Shown piece by piece: positions 31,473-40,045 of a DNA stretch of 64,000 bases. A model generated the notes under the pieces. The model was not told where the DNA came from. It worked only from the letters and a program-made list of their open reading frames with translations, and did no database searches. Made by a program: the position numbers and the translations under genes. Where the stretch lies: the NCBI GenBank assembly GCA_035275105.1, contig DATENL010000090.1, positions 1 to 64,000 of the forward strand. The letters run 5' to 3'. The stretch is from AC-37 sp035275105. Lineage in GTDB: Bacteria > Actinomycetota > Thermoleophilia > Solirubrobacterales > Thermoleophilaceae. Within the stretch, counting starts at the first letter, position 1; every line of letters begins with the position of its first letter.

Positions 31473-31478
31473 AGGGTA
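31473..31478 (-). promoter_or_regulatory. -10 element of recR (leaderless)
   Basis: TACCCT on the minus strand, 6 nt before the GTG at 31466. Confidence 0.5.
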
Positions 31479-31639
31479 GCCGCGCGGTCGGCGGCCAGCC
31501 CCGTCGCGCCGGGCCACGGCGCTCGACGCGATTGGGTGTCACTTAAACCGCCTATAGCCGGCTCAATTGACAAGTGAACGCACGGGCCCGCCGTCATTGG
31601 CCGCTGTTTGGGGTGGCGCGACCGGGCGGGCGGCGGAGC

Positions 31640-33055
31640 TCAGGCGGTGGGAACGGTGGGCGACTCCTCGCCCACCAGCGGGGAGCCGAGGCGCGGCTGC
31701 TCGCCGACCTCGATCGCGCCCTCGCGGATCAGGCGCGCCATGACCCGCACCGCCTGCTCGTCGAACTGCGTGCCCGCGTGGGCCTCGAGCTCGGTGACCG
31801 CCTCGTCGGAGTTCTTCGGCGTGCGGTAGGCGCGCGGGCAGGTCATCGCCTCGAGCGCGTCGGCGATGTGCAGCAGCCGGCTCTCGACGGGGATCTCCGA
31901 GCCCTCGAGCCCGTTGGGGTACCCGCGGCCGTCGATCCGCTCGTGCAGCTGGCCGACCCAGTCGGCGATGTCGGGCATTCCCGCCCCGGCGATGATCGCG
32001 CGGCCGAGCTCGGCGTGCCGGCGCATGACCGCGAACTCCTGCTTCGTCAGGGGGCCCGGCTTGAGCAGGATGGCGTCGCGGATGCCGATCTTGCCGACGT
32101 CGTGGAGCAGTCCCGCCATGCGGATCGCCTCGACGCGGTCGTCGGACAGGCCCATCGCCGCCGCGAGCGTCGCGGCGTAGAACCCGACCCGCTGGGAGTG
32201 CATGTGCGTGTAGCCGTCGCGCGCGTCGACCGCGCGGGCGAGCGCGTGGACCGTGTTGAACATGCCGCTGCGGCGGAGGCGGGCGGCCTCCTCCTCGGCT
32301 GACAGGGCGGAGTCCTCGGTCGCGGAGTAGACGGACGTGCGGCCCGGGCCGCCCGACCTCGACCAGTACATCGCGCCGTCGGCGAAGCGCATCAGGTCGG
32401 CGCGACCGATGGCGTGGCGGGGGAACTCGGCGATGCCGGCACTGAGCGTGAGGGCCCCCACGTCAGCCGCCGCCGCGCGCTGCTCGACGGAGACGCGCAG
32501 GCGGTCGACCACCTCGTGAGCGGTCGCGGCGTCGCAGCTCGTCAGCGCGAGCATGAACTCGTCGCCGCCGATGCGCCCGCACAGGTCGCCCGGCCGGAGG
32601 TCACTCGACAGGCCCTCGGCGACCGCGGTGAGCGCGGCGTCGCCGTAGGCGTGCCCGCGGGAGTCGTTGAGCTCGCGGAAGCCGTCGACGTCGATCGCGA
32701 CGACCGTGACCGACCAGTTCTCGCGGCGCGCGCGACGGAGCTCGACCTCGAGCTGGTCCTGGAAGGCGCGGTGGTTGAGGACGCCGGTGAGCGGGTCGCG
32801 GAGCGCCAGCGCCTCGAGCTGGCGGCGGGTCTCGTCGAGCTGGTCGGCGAGCTGGTCGGGGTCGCGGCCGCGCGAGTAGCGGCCGAGCACGAGCCCGAGC
32901 GCCATGGCGGCGGGCACCGCCGTCGTGATCGGGCGGCTGCCGAAGGCGATGATCGCCCCGGTGGTCGCAACGGCCATCAGCGCTGCCGCACACCACAAGA
33001 CGCGCGAAGCGAGGATCTCGGCCGCGCGCTGTGTTTTCCCGTGTCGCGGCACCAC
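31640..33055 (-). CDS. GGDEF and HD-GYP cyclic-di-GMP protein
   Basis: A 471-residue protein. Residues 15-60 form two transmembrane helices, a GGDEF domain follows (about 85-245, with CGRIGGDEFMLAL and the preceding DPLTGVLNHRAF), and then an HD-GYP-type domain (about 262-440, HMHSQRVGFYA, MAGLLHDVGKIG and LHERIDGRGYPNGLEG). GGDEF makes c-di-GMP and HD-GYP degrades it. Both signature motifs look intact except that the first His of HHExxDGxGYP is Leu. The protein could thus be bifunctional or have one regulatory domain. It sits between recR and ybaB. A GEMM-like RNA candidate elsewhere in the window makes c-di-GMP signalling of interest. Confidence 0.9.
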   Translation of the reverse strand: MVPRHGKTQRAAEILASRVLWCAAALMAVATTGAIIAFGSRPITTAVPAAMALGLVLGRYSRGRDPDQLADQLDETRRQLEALALRDPLTGVLNHRAFQDQLEVELRRARRENWSVTVVAIDVDGFRELNDSRGHAYGDAALTAVAEGLSSDLRPGDLCGRIGGDEFMLALTSCDAATAHEVVDRLRVSVEQRAAAADVGALTLSAGIAEFPRHAIGRADLMRFADGAMYWSRSGGPGRTSVYSATEDSALSAEEEAARLRRSGMFNTVHALARAVDARDGYTHMHSQRVGFYAATLAAAMGLSDDRVEAIRMAGLLHDVGKIGIRDAILLKPGPLTKQEFAVMRRHAELGRAIIAGAGMPDIADWVGQLHERIDGRGYPNGLEGSEIPVESRLLHIADALEAMTCPRAYRTPKNSDEAVTELEAHAGTQFDEQAVRVMARLIREGAIEVGEQPRLGSPLVGEESPTVPTA

Positions 33056-33130
33056 CCTGGGCTAATCGGCAGGCGCGCCGGGGCGCTTGAGGAAGACCCC
33101 CCGGTGGGGTGCGATGCGGCCCGCGGCCGG

Positions 33131-33475
33131 CTAGAGGCCCGGCAGGCCCAGCCCGCCGAGGCCGCCCGGGCCACCCAGGCCGCCGGTGGCCGCTCCGAGC
33201 CGGTTCGCGGCCAGCTCCTGGGCTGAGCGCAGCGCCTCGTTGACGGCCGCGAGAACCAGGTCCTGGAGCATGTCGGCGTCCTCGGGGTCGATCGCCTCCG
33301 GGTCGATGCGGATCTCCTTGACCTCGAGTCCCCCGGTGACCTTGACCGTGACCATGCCGCCGCCGGCGCTCGCCTCGACGACCTCGGTCTCCAACTCCTG
33401 CTGGGCCTTCGCCATCTCGGCCTGCATCTGCTGGACCTGCTGGAGCATCTGGTTCATGTTCGGCTGCTTTGGCAC
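33131..33475 (-). CDS. ybaB: YbaB/EbfC family nucleoid-associated protein
   Basis: A 114-residue protein with the YbaB signature: an N-terminal helix MLQQVQQMQAEMAKAQQELE, the strands GGGMVTVKVTGGLEVKEIRI and the sequence DPEDADMLQDLVLAAVNEAL. The C-terminus is Gly/Leu-rich. It forms a dimer that binds DNA. The GTG at 33475 is set by GGAGGG 6 nt before it. It starts 2 bp after the dnaX stop, so the genes are co-translated, as in many bacteria. Confidence 0.93.
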   Translation of the reverse strand: MPKQPNMNQMLQQVQQMQAEMAKAQQELETEVVEASAGGGMVTVKVTGGLEVKEIRIDPEAIDPEDADMLQDLVLAAVNEALRSAQELAANRLGAATGGLGGPGGLGGLGLPGL

Positions 33476-33477
33476 GA

Positions 33478-35358
33478 TCAGCCCTCCTCGGGCGGCGCGT
33501 CGTCGTCGAATACCTCGGTGGCGCCGTAGTCGCGCTTCAGGCGCTCGATCAGCTCGTCCTCGCTGAGACCGCTCGGGAGTCGCTCCTCCTCGTCGGCCGC
33601 CACGTCGCTCGCCTCGTACTCGAGGGCCAGCCCGCTCCCGGTGATCGCGCGCAGCGAGGTCTGGAGCAGCTCGCGGTTGCGCTCGACCGTCTTGCGCGAG
33701 AAGCCGGCCAGCACGGGGAACGCGATCGTCAGGCGATCGCCCTCGAGCGACGTGGGCCGCGCCCCCTCGAGGCACGCCCCGACCATCGCGTTCTCGGCGC
33801 GGACGGCGTCGACGACGGCGGGCCAGAGGGTGCGGAGGCGGTCGACGTCGAGTGCGGGGGCGGTTTGGGTGTCGGGTTCGGGTTCGGGTTCCTCCTGCAT
33901 TGCCACTGCCGCGGCTGCCCCGGGTTGCGGGTCCGCTTGCCGTGGCGGGCGCGTCCTGTCGCTGCGGACGGCTTGGGCGCCGGCCGGCGCGGCGCTCGCC
34001 GTGGGCGTGGTCGCCGCCGTCTCTGTTTGCGCTGTGGGCTGGGCGGTGGTTTGGGCTGCCGCTGTCGGGCTCGGCGTCCCCGTCGCAGCCACCGGGCTCG
34101 GCTTCGCCCCCGCGCGCGGCTCACCCCCTCCCGAAGCACCGGCCACAGCCACCGCGCCCTGTTCCGCCGCCGCGGTCGGCTCTCCCCCGCCCGCCGCTGC
34201 TCCGCCTCCGCGCGCCTCGGCGAGCTTTCGCTCCAGCTGCTCGATCCGGAAGAGGAGCGCCTGGAGTGAGAGGTCGGACTGCGGCTGCACCGCCTTCAGC
34301 AGCGCGAGCTCGAGCTGGATCCGCGGGTCGGCGCCGTCCTTGATCGCCGAGAGGCCGGCCGCCAGGAGGTCGATCGCGCGCAGCACCTCGCCCTGTGCGA
34401 GGCGCCCGGCCTGATCAGCCACGCGGTCCGACTGCTCGGCGGTGACCGCGAACGAGTCGGGAACGTCGCCGAGCGTCTGCACCACGAACAGGTGCCGCAG
34501 GTGGGCGGCGAGGTCCTGCATGAACTGCTTCACGTCGCGCCCGGACGCCGACAGGCGCTCCACCGCGAGCAGCGCCGCCTTTGGATCGTGGTCGGCGAGT
34601 GAGTCGGCCGCCTCGAAGACCAGCTCGGCGTCGGCCACGCCGAGGATCTCGAGGACGTCCTCGAGCTTCACCTCCTGCCCGCCGTAGGTGACGAGCTGCT
34701 CGAGCGTGCCGAGCGCGTCGCGGAAGCTGCCCGTGGCCGCGCGGGCGATCATGCCCACGGCCGGGTCGGGGACCTCGATCTCCTCGGTGGCAGCCACCCG
34801 CCGCAGGACGCCGGCGATCTGCTCGAGCGACGGGCGGTGGAAGTCGAACCGGTGGCAGCGGTCCACGATCGTGGCCGGCACCTTGTGCGCCTCGGTGGTC
34901 GCCAGCACGAACACCACGTGCGGCGGCGGCTCCTCGAGCGTCTTGAGGAAGGCGTTCCAGGCGGCGTTCGAGAGCATGTGCGCCTCGTCGAGGATGTAGA
35001 CGCGGCGGGCGCCGCCCATCGGCGCGAGCGCCACGTTCTCGCGGAGCTCGCGGATGTCGTCCACCGAGTTGTTGGACGCCGCGTCCATCTCGACCACGTC
35101 GAGCGAGTTGCCGGTCATGATCGCCCGGCAGGCCGGATCGTCGGGCGCGAAGTCCGCGCGCGGGCCGCCCTCGGCGTTGAGCGCGCAGGCGAGCAGCTTG
35201 GCCATGCTCGTCTTCCCGGTACCGCGCGAGCCGACGAACAGGTAGGCGTGGTGGACCTTGCCGAGCTCGATCGCGTTGCGCAGCGTGCGGACTATGTGCT
35301 CCTGGCCGACCACCTCGTCGAAGCTGCGGGGACGGTGGCGGCGGTAGAGCGAGAGCAT
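33478..35358 (-). CDS. dnaX: DNA polymerase III subunit gamma/tau
   Basis: A 626-residue clamp-loader subunit. The AAA+ domain has Walker A FVGSRGTGKTSMAKLLA, Walker B RVYILDEAHMLSNAAWNAF and the SRC motif region. Domain III follows, with a Pro/Ala/Thr-rich linker (about 380-490) and a C-terminal tau-type domain that ends in acidic tails. The usual four zinc cysteines are reduced: after CALNAEGGPRADFAPDDPAC only two remain, so the zinc module appears degenerate. It loads the sliding clamp at the replication fork. The order dnaX-ybaB agrees with Gram-positive synteny. Confidence 0.95.
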   Translation of the reverse strand: MLSLYRRHRPRSFDEVVGQEHIVRTLRNAIELGKVHHAYLFVGSRGTGKTSMAKLLACALNAEGGPRADFAPDDPACRAIMTGNSLDVVEMDAASNNSVDDIRELRENVALAPMGGARRVYILDEAHMLSNAAWNAFLKTLEEPPPHVVFVLATTEAHKVPATIVDRCHRFDFHRPSLEQIAGVLRRVAATEEIEVPDPAVGMIARAATGSFRDALGTLEQLVTYGGQEVKLEDVLEILGVADAELVFEAADSLADHDPKAALLAVERLSASGRDVKQFMQDLAAHLRHLFVVQTLGDVPDSFAVTAEQSDRVADQAGRLAQGEVLRAIDLLAAGLSAIKDGADPRIQLELALLKAVQPQSDLSLQALLFRIEQLERKLAEARGGGAAAGGGEPTAAAEQGAVAVAGASGGGEPRAGAKPSPVAATGTPSPTAAAQTTAQPTAQTETAATTPTASAAPAGAQAVRSDRTRPPRQADPQPGAAAAVAMQEEPEPEPDTQTAPALDVDRLRTLWPAVVDAVRAENAMVGACLEGARPTSLEGDRLTIAFPVLAGFSRKTVERNRELLQTSLRAITGSGLALEYEASDVAADEEERLPSGLSEDELIERLKRDYGATEVFDDDAPPEEG

Positions 35359-35445
35359 GGCGGCCGGCCGAGTTTAGACATGGCACCGGCGGGCGGCAGG
35401 GACCGTTGCGAGGCGGCGGCGGAGAGCGTCGCGGCGCCGGCCAGA

Positions 35446-35451
35446 TAGCGT
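35446..35451 (+). promoter_or_regulatory. -10 element of the glycosyltransferase gene (leaderless)
   Basis: TAGCGT followed by 9 nt and the ATG at 35461. Confidence 0.45.
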
Positions 35452-35460
35452 CCCGGCGCT

Positions 35461-36897
35461 ATGGCGTGGGCCCGCAGAGCGCTGCCGAACGCGCTGGCCG
35501 CGGCGCTGATAGGAGCGCTCGTGTTCGCGTACTTCGGGCACGCGTTCCTGAACTACGACACGTTCTACGCCCTCGTCTGGGGGGACGAGCTCGTGAACGG
35601 GCTGACCCCCCAATACGACGCCCCCGTCGCCCCCACCCCCCATCCGCTGGCGATAGCCGTCGGGATGCTCGCATCCCTCTTCGGCGACGCCGGCGAGGGC
35701 GTGATGCTCGCTCTCGTCCTGTTCGCGATCGGGTGGCTGGTGGTCGGCGTCTACCGGCTGGGCCAGGAGTCGTTCGCGTGGCCGGTTGGTCTGCTGGCGG
35801 CCCTGATCGTCGTTACCCGCGCACCCCCCCTGAACTTCGGGATCCGGGGGTACGTCGACCTGCCGGCGATCGCGTTCGTGGTCTGGGCCACGGTGCTCGA
35901 GGCGCGGCGGCCGCGGCGCGGATGGCCGGTGCTGGTCCTGCTGGGCCTCGCGGGGCTGCTGCGGCCCGAGGCGTGGCTGTTCATCGCGGCGTACTGGATC
36001 TGGCTCTTCCCCGCGCGCGACTGGCGCGCGCGCCTGGGACTGGCCGCACTGGCGGCGGCGGCCCCGGCGATCTGGCTCGTATCGGACCTCGCCGTGACAG
36101 GCGACGCGCTGTGGTCGCTGCACGGCACCCACGACCTCGCCGGGCAGCTCAAGCGGCCGACCGGCCTCGACGAGGTGCCGAAGCTGATGCCGCGCCGGCT
36201 CGGGGAGATCATGCGCCTGCCGGAGCTGATCGCGGCGGTGATCGGCTTCGCCGCCGGCCTCGCCTGGCTGCGCCCGCGGTCGCTTCTACCGGCGGCCGTG
36301 CTCGTGCTCAACGGCCTGGCCTACCTCGTGCTCGCCGCCGCGGGGCTCCCGCTCCTCGGTCGCTACCTGTTCCTCGCGGGCGCGATGCTGTCGCTCTTCG
36401 CGGCCGTGGCGGTGTTCGGGTGGACGGCGCTCGGGCCGGAGGAGGCCCGCCTACGCAGTGCGTGGCGAGTCGGTGGGCTCGTGGTCCTGGCGGGGATGCT
36501 GCTGTTCCTCCCCAACCAGGTCGACCGCCTGACCAACCTCCGCGACGACATCGCGGCGCGGCAGCGGGTGGACGCCGACCTCCACGAGCTGGTGAAGGGC
36601 GACCGCGCCCTCCTGGCGTTCGACCTCTGCGGCACGTCGCTGTCCGTGCCCAACCACAGGCCCGTGCCGCAACTCGCCTACTGGACGGGGCGCCGCCCAG
36701 AGGAGGTCGTCTCCGCGAAGCTGCGGAAGCCGCCCCGCCACGGGCTGTTCGTCGCGCCGGCGAGCCAGCGCGTGGCGAAGCTCTCGATCCTCGACAAGCG
36801 CGACCTGAGCGCACCGGCCACGCGGCCGGCCGGCTACCGGCGCCTCGCGCGGAATCGCTCGTGGGTGCTCTACGGCAGTTGCCGCACGAGGGGTTAG
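35461..36897 (+). CDS. glycosyltransferase family 39-like membrane protein
   Basis: A 478-residue protein with about ten transmembrane helices spread over residues 10-360, followed by an extracytoplasmic domain (about 365-478). The first loop carries the acidic GDELVNGLTPQYDAPVAPTP that often marks GT-C-type transferases, and the layout is similar to ArnT/mannosyltransferase-like proteins. GT-C enzymes transfer sugars from polyprenyl phosphate donors to acceptors outside the membrane. The donor and acceptor are unknown. A TAGCGT hexamer stands 9 nt before the ATG. The gene stands between dnaX and the SRP RNA, and its stop is 4 bp from the 3' end of the RNA gene. Confidence 0.78.
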   Translation: MAWARRALPNALAAALIGALVFAYFGHAFLNYDTFYALVWGDELVNGLTPQYDAPVAPTPHPLAIAVGMLASLFGDAGEGVMLALVLFAIGWLVVGVYRLGQESFAWPVGLLAALIVVTRAPPLNFGIRGYVDLPAIAFVVWATVLEARRPRRGWPVLVLLGLAGLLRPEAWLFIAAYWIWLFPARDWRARLGLAALAAAAPAIWLVSDLAVTGDALWSLHGTHDLAGQLKRPTGLDEVPKLMPRRLGEIMRLPELIAAVIGFAAGLAWLRPRSLLPAAVLVLNGLAYLVLAAAGLPLLGRYLFLAGAMLSLFAAVAVFGWTALGPEEARLRSAWRVGGLVVLAGMLLFLPNQVDRLTNLRDDIAARQRVDADLHELVKGDRALLAFDLCGTSLSVPNHRPVPQLAYWTGRRPEEVVSAKLRKPPRHGLFVAPASQRVAKLSILDKRDLSAPATRPAGYRRLARNRSWVLYGSCRTRG

Positions 36898-36901
36898 TAG
36901 T

Positions 36902-37173
36902 GGACCGTGCACCCGTCGTCGAAGAAGGTTCCCGGGCGTACCCGTCGGCCGGTGACTCCTCCCAGGCTTCCCCACGGCGCATGAGCGGTATCGCTTAAGG
37001 CTGCTTCCTCCCGGACCTGACCTGGTTCGCGAGCGCTCACCGCGTGGGACCTGGGCGTCGACGCCTCCGACCGGCGTACTGGCCCCGAGGCCCAACCCCT
37101 CGGACGGGGATTCGGCCCCGCTAGAGCGGATTGCGGGTGCAGGGCACCGCTACCTCCCCGCCTAGCACGGTCC
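36902..37173 (-). ncRNA. ffs: signal recognition particle RNA (large, Gram-positive type)
   Basis: About 272 nt read on the minus strand. The 5' part carries the Alu-domain sequence GCGGGGAGGTAGCGGTGCCC and CCGCTCTAGCGGGGCCGAATC. The apical hairpin has the invariant GGTCAGGTCCGGGAGGAAGC with AGCC after it. The ends GGACCGTGCTAGG (5') and GGGTGCACGGTCC (3') pair with each other. The sequence closely follows the B. subtilis scRNA layout. Position 37173 as the start is supported by a TACCAT hexamer 7 nt upstream. It holds the SRP core for Ffh-dependent membrane targeting. The dnaX and recR neighbours match Firmicutes and actinobacterial order. Confidence 0.95.
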
Positions 37174-37180
37174 GCGCCGG

Positions 37181-37186
37181 ATGGTA
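37181..37186 (-). promoter_or_regulatory. -10 element of the SRP RNA gene
   Basis: TACCAT on the minus strand with 7 nt to the predicted 5' end at 37173. Confidence 0.6.
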
Positions 37187-37223
37187 GCTACCGCAGGCGG
37201 TGGCGTCACCCGTCCGGAGGACT

Positions 37224-37229
37224 TAGGGT
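37224..37229 (+). promoter_or_regulatory. -10 element of the SHOCT protein gene (leaderless)
   Basis: TAGGGT followed by 7 nt and the GTG at 37237. The same hexamer stands before the FHA-ABC gene (48845). Confidence 0.5.
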
Positions 37230-37236
37230 TTCGGTC

Positions 37237-38100
37237 GTGACCCGCGTCAACCCCGTCGGATGGTTCATCGTCGCGTTCTTCCTGATCGGCGGGATCGCCT
37301 TCACCATCGCCCTGCCGTGGGTCGGGATCGGCCAGATCTGGATCGGCGTGGCCGTGCTCGTGGGGATCATCTACCTGCTGATCGGGCGACGGGCGTCGCG
37401 GATGGAGGGTCTGCGACAGAGCGGGCTCCCGGGCACCGCGCAGGTGCTTGAGATGTCCCAGACCGGCGTCTACGTCAACGAGAACCCGCAGGTGAAGATG
37501 AAGCTCCAGGTGCAGGCCCAGGGGCTCGCGCCGTATCAGGTCGAGAAGAAGGCGACGGTGCCGATGATCGCGATCGGGATGCTCGGCACCGGGCGGCCGC
37601 TGACGGTCTACGTCAACCCGCAGGACCACGAGGACATCTTCATCGACTGGTCGGGGCAGGGCGGCGGCCCGATGGTCGCGGCGGGCGGCGGGATGGGCGG
37701 GCCTCTCGTGAGCGCCGGCTCGATGCCGTTCACGTTCGCGTTCCCGGACGGCTCGAGCGTCGACCTGACGAGCGACGCCGCGGCGCAGCAGGAGATCCTC
37801 GACGTGCTGCGCGCGAAGGGCTACGACCCGCACCAGGGCACGCTCGACCTGCGCTCCAACCCGGATGCCCGAGCGGCCGTGCTCGACGTGATCGCGCGGC
37901 GCGGGTATCGCGTGCCGGAGTCAGCGCGTCAGGGAGCGGCGCCCGCGGCGGCGGGGGTGCCGGCGGCGGCGGTTCCCGACCCGACCGACACCCGCCCCGG
38001 CGTCGACCGCCTAATGGAGCTACAGCAGATGAAGGACAAGGGGCTGATCAGCGACGAGGACTTCGAGGAGACGAAGGAGCGGATCCTCAAGACGCTCTAG
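37237..38100 (+). CDS. SHOCT-domain membrane protein
   Basis: A 287-residue protein with two N-terminal transmembrane helices (about 9-28 and 33-50). A DUF3592-like soluble part follows (about 60-130, GTAQVLEMSQTGVYVNENP, VKMKLQVQ), then a Gly-rich linker and a second small domain. The C-terminal SHOCT helix pair reads VDRLMELQQMKDKGLISDED and FEETKERIL. Proteins of this kind are widespread in actinobacteria without a known role. The GTG start follows TAGGGT by 7 nt. A long hairpin at 38111 separates it from the convergent M23 gene. Three more SHOCT tails occur in this window. Confidence 0.85.
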   Translation: MTRVNPVGWFIVAFFLIGGIAFTIALPWVGIGQIWIGVAVLVGIIYLLIGRRASRMEGLRQSGLPGTAQVLEMSQTGVYVNENPQVKMKLQVQAQGLAPYQVEKKATVPMIAIGMLGTGRPLTVYVNPQDHEDIFIDWSGQGGGPMVAAGGGMGGPLVSAGSMPFTFAFPDGSSVDLTSDAAAQQEILDVLRAKGYDPHQGTLDLRSNPDARAAVLDVIARRGYRVPESARQGAAPAAAGVPAAAVPDPTDTRPGVDRLMELQQMKDKGLISDEDFEETKERILKTL

Positions 38101-38110
38101 CCGCGACACC

Positions 38111-38149
38111 GTCCTGCCTTGAGCTCGCTATGCGATCTCAAGTCAGGAC
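38111..38149. terminator. long bidirectional hairpin between convergent genes (type D)
   Basis: Stem GTCCTG / CAGGAC, a C.T mismatch, stem CTTGAG / CTCAAG, a second C.T mismatch, and stem TCGC / GCGA around the loop TAT. The architecture is the same as at 26890 and 56830, and it also has no T run. Confidence 0.6.
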
Positions 38150-38157
38150 ACTGCGGC

Positions 38158-39183
38158 CTACTTGCAGTCGGCCAGGCGGGCGGTGCGCGGGTCCAGCTGG
38201 CCGCCGTCGGACGGCGCGCAGCCGTCGGGGTCCTCGGTGCCGAGGTACGAGTTCGGGTTGATCTTCGCGGTGCCCGAGAGCAGGTACGGCATCGGGTCGA
38301 TCGGGGTGCCGTTGTGGCGGACCTCGAAGTGCAGGTGCGGGCCGGTCACGTGGCCGGTGGAGCCGACGTAGCCGATCGTGTCGCCGCCCGAGACGGAGCG
38401 GCCGGAGCTCGTGGCGACGCGCGACATGTGCGCGTACCAGCTCTGGTAGCCGAGGCGGTGCTGGATGATCACCAGGTAGCCGTATCCGCCGGAGTTCCAG
38501 CCGGCGAACGAGACGGTCCCGACGCCCGCGGCCTCGATGTGCGTGCCGTAGGAGGCGCCGAAGTCGATGCCCTGGTGCGGGCGGCCCCAGCGCCAGCCGA
38601 ACGGGCTCGTGATCGGGGCGTCCACCGGGCGGTAGAAGCGCACCGGGCCGGTCGGGCCGCCGCCTCCGCCCCCGGAGCTCGAGTGGCCGCTCAGGGCGCG
38701 CATCGTGATCGGGCCCACCACGCCGTCGGCGCTGAGCCCGCGACTGCGCTGGAATCGGTGGACGCCCTTGTCGGTCATATGACCGAAGCCGCCGTCGACC
38801 GTCCCGGGGTAGTACCCGCGCCGCTTGAGCAGGAACTGGAGCATGGCCACGTCCCAGCCCTTGTCGCCGCGCTCGATGTAGCGCTGACCCCAGCGCTTGC
38901 GACCGCGCCAGCCGAGCTCCCTGAGGGTCTCGGAGCCCACGATCCCGTCCACGGTCAGGTGATGAGCGCGCTGGTAGTGCTTGAGGGCGCGCGTGGTCTG
39001 GGGCCCACGGATGCCGTCGATCGAGCCGTCGTAGTGGTGGAGGGCCTTCAGCGCGACCTGCAACGCGGCAGTGTTCGCGCTCACCGCATGGGCGGGCGAG
39101 GCGAAGACGGCCGGGACGATCAGCAGCGCGACGGCGAGCGCGGCGAGCGTCCCGGTCCTGGCGGCGGACCGGAGGTACCCCAT
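38158..39183 (-). CDS. secreted peptidoglycan endopeptidase (PG-binding + M23)
   Basis: A 341-residue secreted hydrolase. A signal peptide covers about residues 1-33 (LAALAVALLIVPAVFASPAHA). Two peptidoglycan-binding type-1 repeats follow (about 35-90, YDGSIDGIRGPQTTRALKHY, and about 105-165, YPGTVDGGFGHMTDKGVHRF), then a Gly-rich linker and the M23 domain with the metal motifs HQGIDFG and HLHFEVRHNG and a central His in WYAHMSRV. M23 enzymes cut peptide crosslinks in the wall. The ATG at 39183 is chosen because it gives a standard signal peptide; an ATG 45 nt upstream would add an unlikely N-terminus. It is convergent with the SHOCT gene. Confidence 0.93.
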   Translation of the reverse strand: MGYLRSAARTGTLAALAVALLIVPAVFASPAHAVSANTAALQVALKALHHYDGSIDGIRGPQTTRALKHYQRAHHLTVDGIVGSETLRELGWRGRKRWGQRYIERGDKGWDVAMLQFLLKRRGYYPGTVDGGFGHMTDKGVHRFQRSRGLSADGVVGPITMRALSGHSSSGGGGGGPTGPVRFYRPVDAPITSPFGWRWGRPHQGIDFGASYGTHIEAAGVGTVSFAGWNSGGYGYLVIIQHRLGYQSWYAHMSRVATSSGRSVSGGDTIGYVGSTGHVTGPHLHFEVRHNGTPIDPMPYLLSGTAKINPNSYLGTEDPDGCAPSDGGQLDPRTARLADCK

Positions 39184-39265
39184 GGGCCAGGCAGTCGGAG
39201 CGGCCGCGCCGGCCTTGCCCCCGTGCAATGCATCCTGCGGATCCGGCCTAGAATCGCTCGCCGCA

Positions 39266-39337
39266 GGGCGCGTAGCTCAGTGGGAGAGCGCTCGCTTCAC
39301 ACGCGAGAGGTCGCTGGTTCGAAACCAGCCGCGCCCA
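39266..39337 (+). tRNA. tRNA-Val (CAC)
   Basis: A complete cloverleaf of 72 nt: acceptor GGGCGCG pairs with CGCGCCC, the anticodon stem is CTCGC / GCGAG with loop TTCACAC (anticodon CAC at 39298-39300), and the T arm CGCTGGTTCGAAACCAGC is standard. The CCA end is not encoded. A restriction-modification-like pair follows directly, and tRNA 3' ends are frequent integration sites. Confidence 0.97.
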
Positions 39338-39367
39338 TGCGAAGAACCTGCTGGGGAGGAGCGGACC

Positions 39368-40045
39368 TTGGGGTTCCTGGAAGACTGGGATCTGTCGTAC
39401 GACGAAATCAACGAGCTCCTCACCGACAATCCGAGTCTGCGCTCCTTCGTGATGGGCTACGCGGCCGAGATCAAGTGCCGCAACATGTACTTCGAGGACC
39501 ATCCCGACATCACGGGCGTGTACAAGCCCAACGACCACGATCGGACCGAGAAGGGCGATTGGATCCTTACGTACAAGGGCCAGCGAATCGGCGTCGAGGT
39601 CAAGAGCCTCCAGACGAGCAGCCTCAGGCCGAAACGAGGCGGCATCGTCGACCCGAACTACCAATGTGACGCTTCAGACGCACGCACCGTGCAGTTCGCT
39701 GATGGCAGCGCTCTCCACACCACGGCACTCCTCGTCGGCGAGTTCGACGTGGTCGCCGTCAACATTCACGCTTTCACCGGGATGTGGAATTTTGCGTTCT
39801 GCAAGAACGGGGACCTGCTGACGATGGAGGGAGCGACTCGAGGGGTTGCCAGGCACTACACCCCTCTCCAGCGGCGAAGCCTGATCAAGACGCTCCAGCC
39901 GATGCCGATGGACGTCCCGCCGCCGTATACGCGCGATCCGTTCGTGCTGTTCGACGAAATCCTTGCCGAACGGGCTGCGGGGACCTTCCCGCTCGCCGAC
40001 GCCATGGTCGCCGAACCAGGGTCCACCGCCCTCTCAGACCGCTGA
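39368..40045 (+). CDS. PD-(D/E)XK nuclease-like protein, putative restriction endonuclease
   Basis: A 225-residue protein that begins with TTG at 39368, chosen because GGGGAGGAG stands 6-7 nt before it. A catalytic core of the PD-(D/E)XK superfamily is visible: E34, then D64 in EKGDWILTYKGQRIGVEVKS with E77 and K79 (the ExK), embedded in the expected beta strands. The remainder (about 85-225) is unlike anything I can name and may be the recognition part. It is the first gene after tRNA-Val and is convergent with a DPPY DNA methyltransferase 48 bp away. Codon use includes more AAT/TTT than the neighbours, as expected of transferred DNA. A type II-like restriction enzyme is the best guess. Confidence 0.65.
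   Translation: MGFLEDWDLSYDEINELLTDNPSLRSFVMGYAAEIKCRNMYFEDHPDITGVYKPNDHDRTEKGDWILTYKGQRIGVEVKSLQTSSLRPKRGGIVDPNYQCDASDARTVQFADGSALHTTALLVGEFDVVAVNIHAFTGMWNFAFCKNGDLLTMEGATRGVARHYTPLQRRSLIKTLQPMPMDVPPPYTRDPFVLFDEILAERAAGTFPLADAMVAEPGSTALSDR

Noticed and set aside
31541..31577. AT-rich imperfect inverted repeat between recR and the GGDEF gene
   Set aside because: The arms CACTT/AAGTG match but the inner parts do not align, so it is not the same class as the convergent hairpins. It could be a promoter, but no clear spacing was found.
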